Notes under the pieces: generated by a model
What the model was told of the DNA's origin: nothing
What the model saw: only the letters and a program-made list of their open reading frames with translations
Database searches by the model: none
DNA from: Roseburia hominis
GTDB lineage: Bacteria; Bacillota; Clostridia; Lachnospirales; Lachnospiraceae
Assembly (NCBI GenBank): GCA_021771815.1
Contig: JAETOE010000016.1
Span: 1 to 64,000 of the forward strand
Length of the DNA stretch: 64,000 nt
Direction: 5' to 3'
Position numbers and translations under genes: made by a program
Part shown: positions 25,185 to 34,566 of the stretch, one piece after another
Numbering within the stretch: the first letter of the stretch is position 1
How the letters are laid out: each line of letters starts with the position of its first letter

Positions 25185-26597
25185 ATGTTTCACATATTGC
25201 CGGAGAATTTTTTTGTACCGCTGGCAGCGCCCGGAAAAATAGCATATTGGGAATGCATTTGTAAGCTGTTTAACGTCATGGATAATCAGCTTTCTTTTGG
25301 TGTCGAAAGAGATGTTCTCGTAGAAGAATTGCAGTACTATTTTGAGCAGGCGAATGCGGCTTCCATCATGGAGGAGGACGCGGAGGCAGGCGATGCAAGA
25401 AGCAAGGCGAACTGGATGCTGCGCCGCCTGGAATATTACGGCTGGATTGAAATTGAGACGGATAAGAGCTATGTACAGCGTGTCAACTTTAAGGAGTACG
25501 CGGTCAAAATTATAAAGACACTGACGGAGATTGCAGAGGGCAGACAGATCGAATATCAGGGGTATATTTATACGATCTACAGCCTTGTCAGAAGCAACAC
25601 GGACAAGCCGGGAATTGTACTTTTGCAGATATTGGAGAATACGGACTTGTTGGTGACCGGACTGAAAAACTTGAATTCCAGTATCAAGCATTATATCGAT
25701 GAATTGACAAAGCATAAGACGGTCGCGGAGATCATGGATGCTCTTTTTAATGATTATATCACGAATATTGTAGATAAAGCTTATCACCGTCTTCTGACTT
25801 CGGACAATGTGTCGAAATTCCGACCGGAGATCGTGGAGCGGCTTGAGAGCAAAAGCAGAAGCAGAACATACATAGAGAAGGCGAGCGCAGATATTGCGGG
25901 TATCAAAGAAATACCGCAGGGGGAAGCCGAGGAACTGGTATATCACTATATTCGTGAAATTATCGATGCGTTTCAGAACATGGATGATATTCTGGTGGAG
26001 ATCAATCACAAAAATACACAGTATCAGAGGGCGGCGATCAACCGTGCCAAGTTTCTTCTCACCGGGAGTGAGGATATCAGAGGGCAGCTCAAGGAACTGT
26101 TAATTGGTGTCAACGAGCGGATGAATGAGGAGAATTTGGAACTGGGAGGGATTTACCGGATTGATTTCCTCGAAGAATTAGTGCGCATTTACAGCATGTC
26201 CGTGATAGATGAGAAATCACTGTACGCTCCGATTGAAGGTCGTAAGGAATTTAAGCCGCAGGAAATTGGCGAAGAGGAGCCGGATCTTATGCTGCGGCGG
26301 GATAAGCTGCAAAGAATGGTGGAAAAGATGCAGCGCGTCATGAATCCCGATAAAATTGATTGTTATGTGAAGGCGCATATGGGAGAAAGCGGACAGATAC
26401 AGGCGTCGCAGCTTCCATTGGAGAATACGGAGGATTTTGTGAAAATAATATATGTACGTCTGTACGGACAACGCAGGAGTATGAGTTACACTGTGGAAGC
26501 AGGAGAAGAAATAGATCTTTCAGGATACCGGTTCCGCGATTTTACAATTCGTCGGAAGAGCGAAAAGAGAGCGCAAAGCGTGACGATGAATATATGA
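25185..26597 (+). CDS. jetA: Wadjet anti-plasmid protein JetA
   Basis: A 470-residue protein opening FHILPENFFVPLAAPGKIAY, recognised as the JetA (DUF5716-like) kleisin subunit of a Wadjet system. JetA links the two SMC-like JetC heads and, with JetB, forms the DNA-loop-extruding complex that senses small circular DNA for cleavage by JetD. Its long, mainly helical make-up with little hydrophobic sequence fits a kleisin. The ATG has AAGAGGAATC before it. The order jetA-jetB-jetC-jetD with short gaps or overlaps confirms the call. The subtype is not settled by eye (not the DUF3375 type I JetA). Confidence 0.88.
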   Translation: MFHILPENFFVPLAAPGKIAYWECICKLFNVMDNQLSFGVERDVLVEELQYYFEQANAASIMEEDAEAGDARSKANWMLRRLEYYGWIEIETDKSYVQRVNFKEYAVKIIKTLTEIAEGRQIEYQGYIYTIYSLVRSNTDKPGIVLLQILENTDLLVTGLKNLNSSIKHYIDELTKHKTVAEIMDALFNDYITNIVDKAYHRLLTSDNVSKFRPEIVERLESKSRSRTYIEKASADIAGIKEIPQGEAEELVYHYIREIIDAFQNMDDILVEINHKNTQYQRAAINRAKFLLTGSEDIRGQLKELLIGVNERMNEENLELGGIYRIDFLEELVRIYSMSVIDEKSLYAPIEGRKEFKPQEIGEEEPDLMLRRDKLQRMVEKMQRVMNPDKIDCYVKAHMGESGQIQASQLPLENTEDFVKIIYVRLYGQRRSMSYTVEAGEEIDLSGYRFRDFTIRRKSEKRAQSVTMNI

Positions 26598-26622
26598 TGA
26601 ACAAAGGAAGGAATACAGGAGA

Positions 26623-27237
26623 ATGGATTTTTTAGAGGGAATGCTGCAAAGGGATAAGGATGACTTCACAAGAATCTGCAACCGCCTTTTGAGCAATTGT
26701 TTTCTGTGTAAGGGAAATCCTGTGAGCAAAGCTGACTATTACTTTGTGTTAAAATATAAGGAAAAGTTTTCGGAATATCTTTCGCTGTTGGGGTATCGTC
26801 TGGAGATAAACGAAGAATACGGTGTTGTGCAGTTGACGAATCCGCAGAACTATAACCGCTGTAATCTGAAATTATATGAATCCGTTATTCTCCTGATTTT
26901 GCGAATTCTCTATGACGAGAAAAGGCGAGAATTGTCAACGAGCGATGAGGTCATTATTAATGTCGGGGATATTCATGATAAATTCTTAAGTCTTAAGATC
27001 AGAGACAAAATGCTTGATAAGACAACACTCCGCAATGCGTTAAGCGTCTTCCGGCGATTTCAGATCATAGAGACGTTGGACAAGGATCTGGGGAAGGAAG
27101 ATTCCAGGATTATTATTTTTGATTCCATATTGATGGCAGTCCGCGTGGAGGATATCAAGCAGGCATACGATAAACTGGAAAACTACCGGAAGGGAGCAAA
27201 AGTGGATGAAGAAATTGACGAGAGTGAAGCTGATTAA
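26623..27237 (+). CDS. jetB: Wadjet protein JetB (DUF4194-like)
   Basis: A 204-residue protein of the JetB type, a small winged-helix KITE-like subunit that binds JetA. Recognisable segments are RICNRLLSNCFLCKGNP at the start and LDKTTLRNALSVFRRFQIIE in the winged-helix part. It follows jetA by 25 bases with CAGGAGA as the ribosome site, and its last 32 bases overlap jetC in another frame. The acidic C-terminus EIDESEAD lies in the overlap. Confidence 0.85.
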   Translation: MDFLEGMLQRDKDDFTRICNRLLSNCFLCKGNPVSKADYYFVLKYKEKFSEYLSLLGYRLEINEEYGVVQLTNPQNYNRCNLKLYESVILLILRILYDEKRRELSTSDEVIINVGDIHDKFLSLKIRDKMLDKTTLRNALSVFRRFQIIETLDKDLGKEDSRIIIFDSILMAVRVEDIKQAYDKLENYRKGAKVDEEIDESEAD

Positions 27238-30200
27238 CTGGCATCGCTTCACCAATAACATAATCGAGATTGAAAGTTCCACTTTGGTTTCAGGGGAAAA
27301 TGGCGCCGGTAAATCCACGCTTTTGGACGCGATCCAGTTTGTAGTTACCTGTTCCACCAATTATTTTAACAAAGCAGCCCACGAGAATGGCAAGAGAAAG
27401 CTGACGGGTTATATACGCTGTAAGACGGGGCGGGAGAATAGGCCTTATGAGCGGACGGGAGAAATCAGTGCGCATGTGGCGCTCGAATTTTATGAAGAGA
27501 GCAAAAAGCGTTATTTTGTAGTGGGATCAGTCATCGATTCTGCATCTGAGGGACAGGAAAAATGGGTGCGCTACCTGATGGACGGCGTGCGTCTTGACGA
27601 TGGGATGTTCTTTTCGGGAAAGACGCCAAAGTCGATTACTCAGTTTCGTACCACCAATGCAAAACAGATTAAAACATGGTGCACCACGGACAAAGACGCA
27701 AGGGTCATGATACGGAACCGGTTCGGAAGAATCGAGGAGAAATTTTTCCGTCTGATTCCAAAAGCCATGGCGTTCCGCCCAATCGATGATATTAAGGATT
27801 TTGTTTACTCCTATGTATTGGACGAAAAGGGGGTTAATATTGATATCCTGAGGGAAAACGTGAGAACCTATCAGGATCTGCAGAGAACGCTTGAGAATGT
27901 CAAAACCCGCATTGGAAGACTCGATGTCATTGAGAAATTCCATGCGCAGACGGTGGATGGCCGGAAGAAGGACCGGATGTATGAGTATTTCCTTGCCAGA
28001 GCCGGGGCAGATATCACAAGTGAGAAAATTACGGAGCTGGAACACCGGGTAAAGAGCGATGAATTTCGGTTGGAGGAGCAGAACGCCCGGATTGCAAATT
28101 TGGATAAGGAGAAGCGGGAAAAAGATGAAATACGGACAAGCTTGCGGGACGAATTACGACAGGATAAAGACTTTATAGCCCGTGATGAGCAGAAGAAAAA
28201 GTTAGAGAAGCTCGAGGAGAGGAAAGGAGAACTTGAGAAGGAACGTGGTCGTCTCTTGGGCAGTATTCGTAAAGCCGGAGAGCAGGCCGCTGCACTGTCA
28301 GAAGTAAAAGATGTGGCTGATTGCGTACGCAAATACCAAAGCCTGTTGAAAAATGTGAATCATATGCGAGAGCTTGCGGAGTTTAAACAGACACTGCAGG
28401 ATGTGATCGAATACAAGACGGAAATGTATGGAAAAGTGCAGATGAAAAAGGCTGAGGTCGCAATCCGGCAGAATGCGGCTGACAAGGAAAGTCAGGAGTT
28501 AAAGCAGCGCATGGAACTGCTTAACAAAAAGAAATTTTCCTATCCGGATGAGGTGACCCGGGTCATGGAGGCAATCAGGGCGGAATTTGTCCGGATCGGG
28601 AGAACGCCGGAACCGAAGGTGTTGTGCGAGCTGCTTGAAATCACGGATGACACATGGCGGAACGCGGTAGAAGGGTACTTGAATACACAAAGATTCTATA
28701 TTCTGGTGGAGCCTGAGAATTTCGACATTGCATTAGGCACTTATGACAAGCTGAGAAAAGAACGGAAAGCCTATGGGGTAGGACTGATCAACAGCCAGAA
28801 GTTAGAGGAGTACGATACTGCGCCGGAAGGGTCGCTTGCCACAGTTGTGTCGTCACAGAACGTGTATGCCAAGCGTTTCACTAACATGGTTCTGGGAAAG
28901 GTGCATATGTGCGGTCATTACAGTGAACTGAAAAAATATCCGACTTCGATTACCAGCGAATGTATGAAATATCAGAATCATGTGGCGAGCGCGATAAAGC
29001 CTGTGATCTATGAGACACCGTATATCGGTAAGAATGCGATTAAGGTTCAGTTGGAGCAGGCAAGAAAAAAGCGTGAAGAGGTAAATGCTCTGCTTTGCAG
29101 CCTTAAGGAACAGTTAAAGCAGCTTGACTATGTCATGGAGCCGCTGGCAACGGATGTAGATACGGATATCAAATACCGGGTGGATGTGCTCGGAGAGATA
29201 TGGGCGCTTGAAGAGGAAATCAGGAAGTGCAAGGAAAATATTGCAACACTGGAAAAGAATTCCAATATGATTCAGAAGCAGATTCAGCTTGATGCACTGG
29301 AAGAGATTATGAAGGACCTGGAGGAGAGACTTCGAAGTCTAAACAGGGACGTAGGTGGAATTGAAGAGAAGATTCGCAAGACCAACGAGGACATTTCGCT
29401 GCTGCGGGCAGAGTACGCTTCGGAGAAGGCGTCATATTTGGAGCTTGGCGCGAATGCAGGAGAACAGCTTCTCTCATGGAACAGCGATTATGAGAAGCAG
29501 ACATCGGATAAGACCTTTGAAAAGTTTCGGAATAATTTTGATAAAAGAAAGAAAGCAAATCTTACAACTGTAGATGCCTCGCAGAAGAACATGGAAAAGG
29601 CAATGGTGGAGTACAAGACGGCGCATGATTTTGGCGCGGCGCCCACGATGGAGGGTTACCCGGATTTTGCGGCGGAGTATGATAAGCTGAAGAATTCGGA
29701 GCTTCTCAGCTATGAAGAAAAAGTGCAGTCTGCAAGAAATGCCGCTGAGGAAGAATTCCGGGAGCAGTTCCTTTCCAAGCTGCAGGAAAATATGAAGGTT
29801 GCGCAAAGTGAATTTAAGGAGCTGAATAAGGCGCTGAATGATATCGTATTCAGTAATGAGAAATACGAGTTCCTTTTTATGCCGAGCAGGCGGTATCGCC
29901 AGTATTATGAGATGATTATGGATGATTTCAATGCCATGCAGGGGGAATCTATTTTCAGCGGACTTTTCCATGAAAACCACAAAGAAGTTATTGACGAGCT
30001 GTTTGAAAAGCTTGCCATAGATAATGAGAACAATGGAAAAGCGCTGGATGAATTTATAGATTACCGGACCTACATGGATTATGATATTAAGATCATTCAC
30101 AGCGATGGCAATTACTCTTTTTATTCCAAGGTGTGTGAAGAAAAGAGTGGAGGGGAGACGCAGACGCCATTTTACGTTACTGTGGCGGCGTCCTTTGTAC

Positions 30201-30448
30201 AGTTATACAAGAATAATATCGGCGGAGAAGCAATCGGACTGGTGATGTTCGATGAGGCCTTCAATAATATGGATGACGAGAGAATCGGCGGCGTGCTGGA
30301 ATTTCTGGGGCGTCTGCCGATTCAGATTATCATCGCGGCTCCGCCGGATAAGATTCAATACATCAGTCCTTATGTGGAGGAAACGCTGCTTGTTATGACC
30401 GATGAAAAGGTAAGTTTTGTGGAGAGATATCACAATGGTGCAGTATGA
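27206..30448 (+). CDS. jetC: Wadjet SMC-like ATPase JetC
   Basis: A 1080-residue SMC/Rad50-like ATPase. Walker A GENGAGKS is at residues 30-37. Two long coiled-coil arms follow, separated by a hinge-like region near residues 470-600. The C-terminal head has signature KSGGETQTPFYV and Walker B AIGLVMFDEAFNNMDDERI. JetC extrudes DNA loops and brings plasmid-sized circles to JetD for cleavage. The start overlaps jetB by 32 bases and the end overlaps jetD by 14, so translation is coupled. It should not be confused with the housekeeping smc at 45785. Confidence 0.92.
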   Translation: MKKLTRVKLINWHRFTNNIIEIESSTLVSGENGAGKSTLLDAIQFVVTCSTNYFNKAAHENGKRKLTGYIRCKTGRENRPYERTGEISAHVALEFYEESKKRYFVVGSVIDSASEGQEKWVRYLMDGVRLDDGMFFSGKTPKSITQFRTTNAKQIKTWCTTDKDARVMIRNRFGRIEEKFFRLIPKAMAFRPIDDIKDFVYSYVLDEKGVNIDILRENVRTYQDLQRTLENVKTRIGRLDVIEKFHAQTVDGRKKDRMYEYFLARAGADITSEKITELEHRVKSDEFRLEEQNARIANLDKEKREKDEIRTSLRDELRQDKDFIARDEQKKKLEKLEERKGELEKERGRLLGSIRKAGEQAAALSEVKDVADCVRKYQSLLKNVNHMRELAEFKQTLQDVIEYKTEMYGKVQMKKAEVAIRQNAADKESQELKQRMELLNKKKFSYPDEVTRVMEAIRAEFVRIGRTPEPKVLCELLEITDDTWRNAVEGYLNTQRFYILVEPENFDIALGTYDKLRKERKAYGVGLINSQKLEEYDTAPEGSLATVVSSQNVYAKRFTNMVLGKVHMCGHYSELKKYPTSITSECMKYQNHVASAIKPVIYETPYIGKNAIKVQLEQARKKREEVNALLCSLKEQLKQLDYVMEPLATDVDTDIKYRVDVLGEIWALEEEIRKCKENIATLEKNSNMIQKQIQLDALEEIMKDLEERLRSLNRDVGGIEEKIRKTNEDISLLRAEYASEKASYLELGANAGEQLLSWNSDYEKQTSDKTFEKFRNNFDKRKKANLTTVDASQKNMEKAMVEYKTAHDFGAAPTMEGYPDFAAEYDKLKNSELLSYEEKVQSARNAAEEEFREQFLSKLQENMKVAQSEFKELNKALNDIVFSNEKYEFLFMPSRRYRQYYEMIMDDFNAMQGESIFSGLFHENHKEVIDELFEKLAIDNENNGKALDEFIDYRTYMDYDIKIIHSDGNYSFYSKVCEEKSGGETQTPFYVTVAASFVQLYKNNIGGEAIGLVMFDEAFNNMDDERIGGVLEFLGRLPIQIIIAAPPDKIQYISPYVEETLLVMTDEKVSFVERYHNGAV

Positions 30449-31760
30449 CAGAAAAGTTTTAAATCATCTTTTGGATTCCTACGAGAACAGCCGGCTGTTT
30501 ACGGGAGAAAATAAAGTAAATATCAGCATAGAGTTCCCTTTTAACAAAAAGAAAATTCCGGCATATTTTGACGAGAGTTCTTATGAATATGAACGCATAC
30601 ACAGCGCAATGCAGGAGCTCGAAGAACAGGGATATATCCGTATTGTGTGGAAACGGGGAAAGGAAAACCACATCATTTCCAAAGTGGTTTTAATTCCCGA
30701 ACAGATTGAGCGCGCCTATCAGTACGTAAAACGCGTCCCCAAGGCGGATCTTGTCGCTTCGAATATCGCAATGTTAAAAGAGTGCCAAAACGCTTATGAT
30801 ACGCCGGTATGCCGGAACTTTATCTCATATTTGCTAAAGCGGCTGCAGGCGAATCAGTCGGTGAAAGAATTCGTAGAACTTTCGGATATGGGGAAAACAA
30901 GGCAGCTTCTACAGGGAGTATTTGAGATAGAGAGAAATAAACGGCAATGTTATCTCAAGGAGTTCTCTATTGAAGTATTCCATGATTCCAAGGCGTTACA
31001 GAATATGAGCGGCAGGCTGGGAAAAGTATTTCGCAGATTCGGGGAGGATTTCGGAGAAAATGGTTTGGACGTAAGGGATACAGATGAAAAAATTTTCAGC
31101 AAAAAAGACCCTGGTGAAAAAGATTTCAGCGAAAAAGATTTCAGCGAAAAAGATTTCGGCGAAAAGGATTTTGTAGAAATCCTGGCGGAATATGGGATAT
31201 ACCATACACCGAACTACGTGCATCTGAAAGGGCAACTTTCTTTCAGAATCTATGGGACAGAGTTTGATCTTGCAAACTTAAAGCAGGGAATCGGTATTTC
31301 CGGGGAGGATTTATTCGCAATTCGTTTTTGTGAGATGTCTGCGATAAAGCGTGTGATTACGATTGAAAATCTTACGACCTTTTTTCGATGGGAGGAGCCG
31401 GAGAGTCTTATCATTTATCTGGGAGGCTATCACAATGCTGTCCGGCGGGCGCTTTTGAAGGCAGTGTATGAGGCTTTGCCGGATGCAGAATATTATCATT
31501 TCGGGGATATTGACGCGGGCGGGTTTGAAATATACAGAGATCTCTGCCAGAAGACGGGCATCCCGTTTGAAATGTACCGGATGAATCTGGATACGTTAAA
31601 GGCTTATCAGGAATATGGAAGAGAATTGACGGAGAATGACAGAATCCGGCTGAGGAAGATACTGGAGAGAAATGTCGGGGAGACAGAGGAAATTTGTGAG
31701 GTGATCCGGTATATGCTGGAGTGGAATGTGAAGCTGGAACAGGAATGTGTGGTGGGATAG
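30435..31760 (+). CDS. jetD: Wadjet nuclease subunit JetD (Toprim-like)
   Basis: A 441-residue JetD protein (DUF3322/DUF2220 type). The C-terminal Toprim-like domain has the acidic motif YYHFGDIDAGGFEIYRD and the preceding conserved Glu region (ITIENLTTFFRWEEPE). It is the endonuclease that cuts trapped plasmid DNA. The ATG at 30435 follows TGGAGAGATATCAC; the longer frame from TTG 30417 lies within jetC. Residues 218-247 are six 5-residue units (EKIFS, KKDPG, EKDFS, EKDFS, EKDFG, EKDFV) encoded by 15-base tandem repeats just N-terminal to the catalytic domain, an unusual feature. Confidence 0.88.
   Translation: MVQYDRKVLNHLLDSYENSRLFTGENKVNISIEFPFNKKKIPAYFDESSYEYERIHSAMQELEEQGYIRIVWKRGKENHIISKVVLIPEQIERAYQYVKRVPKADLVASNIAMLKECQNAYDTPVCRNFISYLLKRLQANQSVKEFVELSDMGKTRQLLQGVFEIERNKRQCYLKEFSIEVFHDSKALQNMSGRLGKVFRRFGEDFGENGLDVRDTDEKIFSKKDPGEKDFSEKDFSEKDFGEKDFVEILAEYGIYHTPNYVHLKGQLSFRIYGTEFDLANLKQGIGISGEDLFAIRFCEMSAIKRVITIENLTTFFRWEEPESLIIYLGGYHNAVRRALLKAVYEALPDAEYYHFGDIDAGGFEIYRDLCQKTGIPFEMYRMNLDTLKAYQEYGRELTENDRIRLRKILERNVGETEEICEVIRYMLEWNVKLEQECVVG
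31086..31175 (+). repeat. In-frame 15-base tandem repeats inside jetD
   Basis: Six consecutive 15-base units with consensus GAAAAAGATTTCAGC: units three and four (31116-31145) are identical, the fifth differs by one base and the outer ones have diverged. Copy-number change would add or remove five residues without breaking the frame. Confidence 0.9.
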
Positions 31761-31917
31761 ATGTGGAGACAATGAAGTATATATGGACAGGCTATCTGGT
31801 GGCTTTATTGCCTGTACAAAATGGTATTTTGTTTCGCCTGTTCCGCCGCATGGAGGCGGAGGGCACGCCGTTGCGCCCTCGGGCGAAATATTTTTTCATA
31901 TGATACGTCTGCCCCTG

Positions 31918-31955
31918 AGCAACCTTTAGGAAATCTTTAGGTTGCTTTTATTTTG
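31918..31955 (+). terminator. Probable terminator of jetABCD, overlapping CTTTAGG repeats
   Basis: AGCAACCT (31918-31925) pairs with AGGTTGCT (31939-31946), followed by a T-rich run. The roughly 150 bases before it, from the jetD stop, contain a GC-rich stretch with no gene (only weak inverted repeats such as GAGGGC/GCCCTC at 31858-31880). The same bases contain two CTTTAGG direct repeats (31924-31930 and 31935-31941) 11 bases apart, so the segment may instead be an operator. Confidence 0.55.
31924..31941 (+). promoter_or_regulatory. Direct repeats, candidate OmpR-type operator for the ABC operon
   Basis: CTTTAGG occurs twice, 11 bases start to start, about 70 bases before the ABC ATPase gene. 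Direct repeats one helical turn apart immediately upstream of a weak promoter are typical of OmpR/PhoB-family activators, and such a regulator is encoded at 34567. No clean -10 was identified. Confidence 0.45.
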
Positions 31956-32008
31956 TTTTTAAATACCCTCGCTAAGATAGAATCATAAAAAGCAAAGGAG
32001 AAGTCGTT

Positions 32009-32746
32009 ATGATAAAGATAAACGGACTTACGAAGAGCTATCGGAAAAAGCGGGTCGTAGATGAACTTTCTTTCGAGATCAAAGAAGGCGAGTTGTTCGC
32101 ACTGCTCGGAAGCAACGGGGCGGGGAAGAGCACGACGATCAAGATGATTCTGGGGCTGGTGAAAAAAGATGCGGGGGAAATCGTGCTTCCCGAGGGAAAG
32201 AAAATCGGGTATTCGCCGGAGACGCCTCATTTTCCTCCGTTTTTGACCGGGGAAGAGGTATTGCGTTACTACGGTGAGTTACAGGGCATTGCAAAGAAAG
32301 AATGGAAGGAGACATGTGAAAGACTGCTGGAAGTGGCCGGACTGGACAACGACGGGACGAAGGTGCGTCATTACTCCAAGGGAATGCTGCAGCGGCTCGC
32401 GCTGGCACAGGCGCTTTTGGGTGACCCGGAAATATTGATTCTGGATGAGCCGTGCGCGGGCTTGGACGCGATGGGAAGACTGGAAATGCTCGAGCTGATC
32501 CGCGGCTTTAAGGAACAGGGCAAGACGATCATCATGAATTCCCACATCCTAAGCGACATTGAGAAGGTCTGCGACGGCGGCATCATTATGAAAAAGGGAA
32601 AAAAGGTGAATGCGTTCAAAAAGAGCGACCTGACCAAAGAGCGGACGCTTGAGGAACTGTTCGTGGAATCCGTGGGCGGCACTTTGGGAGAGAGAGGAGA
32701 AGCGGTATGTGGGTCATTGCAAAAAATGCATTGCGGGAACGCATAA
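32009..32746 (+). CDS. ABC transporter ATP-binding protein
   Basis: A 245-residue ABC ATPase: Walker A GSNGAGKSTT, signature YSKGMLQRLA (SKGML in place of SGG), Walker B EILILDEPCAGLD and the switch region MNSHILSDIEKV. The signature variant SKGMxQRL is common among ABC-2 exporters of the CcmA/BcrA type. The ribosome site is AAAGGAG. Its last 40 bases overlap the permease gene. With the HExxH protein and the two-component genes downstream it forms one exporter-sensor module. Confidence 0.9.
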   Translation: MIKINGLTKSYRKKRVVDELSFEIKEGELFALLGSNGAGKSTTIKMILGLVKKDAGEIVLPEGKKIGYSPETPHFPPFLTGEEVLRYYGELQGIAKKEWKETCERLLEVAGLDNDGTKVRHYSKGMLQRLALAQALLGDPEILILDEPCAGLDAMGRLEMLELIRGFKEQGKTIIMNSHILSDIEKVCDGGIIMKKGKKVNAFKKSDLTKERTLEELFVESVGGTLGERGEAVCGSLQKMHCGNA

Positions 32747-33465
32747 GGAGAAAAGAACTTTATATTGTGGTGGCAGTCGGGATTCTGATCCTTTTGCTGT
32801 ACAGCAGCGGTACGGCGACAATCACGATGAATGGAGAGCCGATTACAAGCGTTGACAATATGATCGTGGTGATGCATACGATGGTCGCAGCGGTGGGTTG
32901 TCTGCTTGCGGTCGTTCTTGGCATCCGAACAATTCCAAATGAATACGAGAGAAAAGACAGTCATTTGGTCTGGGTCAGGGGAATCAGCCAGCCGGTCTAT
33001 CACGGCGGGCTGGCGCTCGCCAATATGCTTAGCGCCATGCTTGCGACAGGAATTCTCTATCTCGCGCTGGCAGTCTATATCGTGGCAAACGGCAGAACGG
33101 ATTATCTTGTGCGGATGCTGCCTGCATTTTTGATCGTATGCATTGCCGTGGCGACGGCGAGTCTTTTTATAAGTGTCTTAAGTATTATACTGCCAGTCGC
33201 GGCGGTCGGCATCCTTGGAATTTTGTTCACACTGGGCGGTATTTTGCACGGAATACTGGATCTTTATAAAAATGTAGCGGGCGGCGTCGCCGGAGCTTTG
33301 CTAAAGGGTCTGCTCTTTGTGCTGCCGGACATGAACGGAATACAGCAGCAGGCAAGGCGGCTGATGGCGCAGGAGAGCGTGGATGTGCATCTGATTCTGA
33401 CGGGACTTTTGGCAATCTACGTACTCTCCGTCGGAATTATGGTGTTCCGGCGCAGGGAAGCGTAG
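32707..33465 (+). CDS. ABC-2 type permease
   Basis: A 252-residue integral membrane protein with six predicted helices (first YIVVAVGILILLLYSSG; then MVAAVGCLLAVVLGIR; the last LTGLLAIYVLSVGIMVF). Short loops and the YERKDSHLVWVRGISQP segment after the second helix are typical of compact ABC-2 permeases. The start lies inside the ATPase gene, behind GGAGAAGC, giving a 40-base overlap and tight coupling. Substrate unknown. Confidence 0.8.
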   Translation: MWVIAKNALRERIRRKELYIVVAVGILILLLYSSGTATITMNGEPITSVDNMIVVMHTMVAAVGCLLAVVLGIRTIPNEYERKDSHLVWVRGISQPVYHGGLALANMLSAMLATGILYLALAVYIVANGRTDYLVRMLPAFLIVCIAVATASLFISVLSIILPVAAVGILGILFTLGGILHGILDLYKNVAGGVAGALLKGLLFVLPDMNGIQQQARRLMAQESVDVHLILTGLLAIYVLSVGIMVFRRREA

Positions 33466-33541
33466 GAGCGGTTGGCGATAGCGAATCGGAAAGACCCGCA
33501 AAGTGAAAAAGAAATCATAAGATCGGGAGGAGAGACAGGAA

Positions 33542-34501
33542 ATGAAAGTATTTCATATTTTATACGGGGCAGCAGGCGTACTTCTTGCGGCAGCCACCGT
33601 GTTTACCGGAGATTACGGACTGTCAAAGAAGGACATGGAAATCTATGACCGTGCAGTCGGTATTGAGGATGCCATGGTAGAGAACGGATTTTGCGATTTT
33701 TCCCCGTCAGATTATAAGATTCGTTTTTTCAATGGAAGTTGCGATTATGTTGTAAAGGAAGGAGAGGTGGCAAAGGAGGACGCGGCATTCGGCACGTTTG
33801 TGGGAACGGCATACGAAATTGACGGAGAATATCAGGTCGTCCTGCCGACCTATGAGAATTTTTCCGAACTGTTCACTATGCTGAATTCCGTCCAGAGCGT
33901 TTCGGACGGGGAAATGCATTTTGGAGAGGCGAATTACAGTGAGGATGCACATGCGGCTACACTGTGGCATGAGGCATTTCACGCATGGCAGCTCACAAAT
34001 TGGGCGGATGAGGTGTTTGCCCGCGGTGAGGCGGCAGACATTTCCGAAGAGGGCGGCTATGAGCGGATCGTGGTAAATGAGGTTGATTCCGATTCGGAAT
34101 ATGTGCTATCCTTTTCACAGGAAATGGAGCTTTTGCAGAAGGCTTACGAGTCGGACGACACCGAAGAAAAATGCAGGCTGACCCGGGAAGCGCTTGCGCT
34201 CGCTGCCGAAATGGAGCAGGGAATGAGTGCGCAGGCGGCTTATGTCACGCAGTACTTTCAGACGCTTGAGGGCAGCGCGCGCTATGTAGAGGCACAGGCA
34301 TACAGGCTGCTTGCCGGTGAGGAGGCGTGGAGCGAGACTTACATGGGAGACTTCAATTACAGCAACGGCGCAGGAAAATATTATGCGATGGGAATGTTAA
34401 AGTGTCTCCTTTTAGACCAGCTTGCACCGGAGTGGAAGGATGATTTTACGGCGACGGCAGATCTGGACGAATTTCTGCAGGCGGCAGTCGGAGGAAGATA
34501 G
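33542..34501 (+). CDS. Secreted/membrane-anchored HExxH metallopeptidase-like protein
   Basis: A 319-residue protein with an N-terminal hydrophobic segment (ILYGAAGVLLAAATVF), placing the rest outside the cytoplasm. The zinc motif HEAFH occupies residues 143-147, with Glu243 in LEGSARYVE as a candidate third ligand, a gluzincin-like layout. I do not recognise the exact family. It lies between an exporter and a two-component system on one strand, 77 bases after the permease, with GGGAGGAGAGACAGG before the ATG. A role in processing an exported peptide or in generating the signal is possible; a catalytically inactive relative cannot be excluded. Confidence 0.6.
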   Translation: MKVFHILYGAAGVLLAAATVFTGDYGLSKKDMEIYDRAVGIEDAMVENGFCDFSPSDYKIRFFNGSCDYVVKEGEVAKEDAAFGTFVGTAYEIDGEYQVVLPTYENFSELFTMLNSVQSVSDGEMHFGEANYSEDAHAATLWHEAFHAWQLTNWADEVFARGEAADISEEGGYERIVVNEVDSDSEYVLSFSQEMELLQKAYESDDTEEKCRLTREALALAAEMEQGMSAQAAYVTQYFQTLEGSARYVEAQAYRLLAGEEAWSETYMGDFNYSNGAGKYYAMGMLKCLLLDQLAPEWKDDFTATADLDEFLQAAVGGR

Positions 34502-34566
34502 ACGCGGTCAGCCGGAGAAACAGAGAAAGCGACAGATGTGGGAATATGTAAAAAGGGAGCAGAGGG

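Noticed and set aside
27206-30448. JetC as a second housekeeping Smc or SbcC
   Set aside because: The flanking jetA, jetB and jetD genes with overlapping ends and the canonical smc at 45785 make Wadjet the better call.
31086-31175. Short regular repeats as a possible CRISPR array
   Set aside because: Units are contiguous 15-mers without spacers and in frame with jetD.
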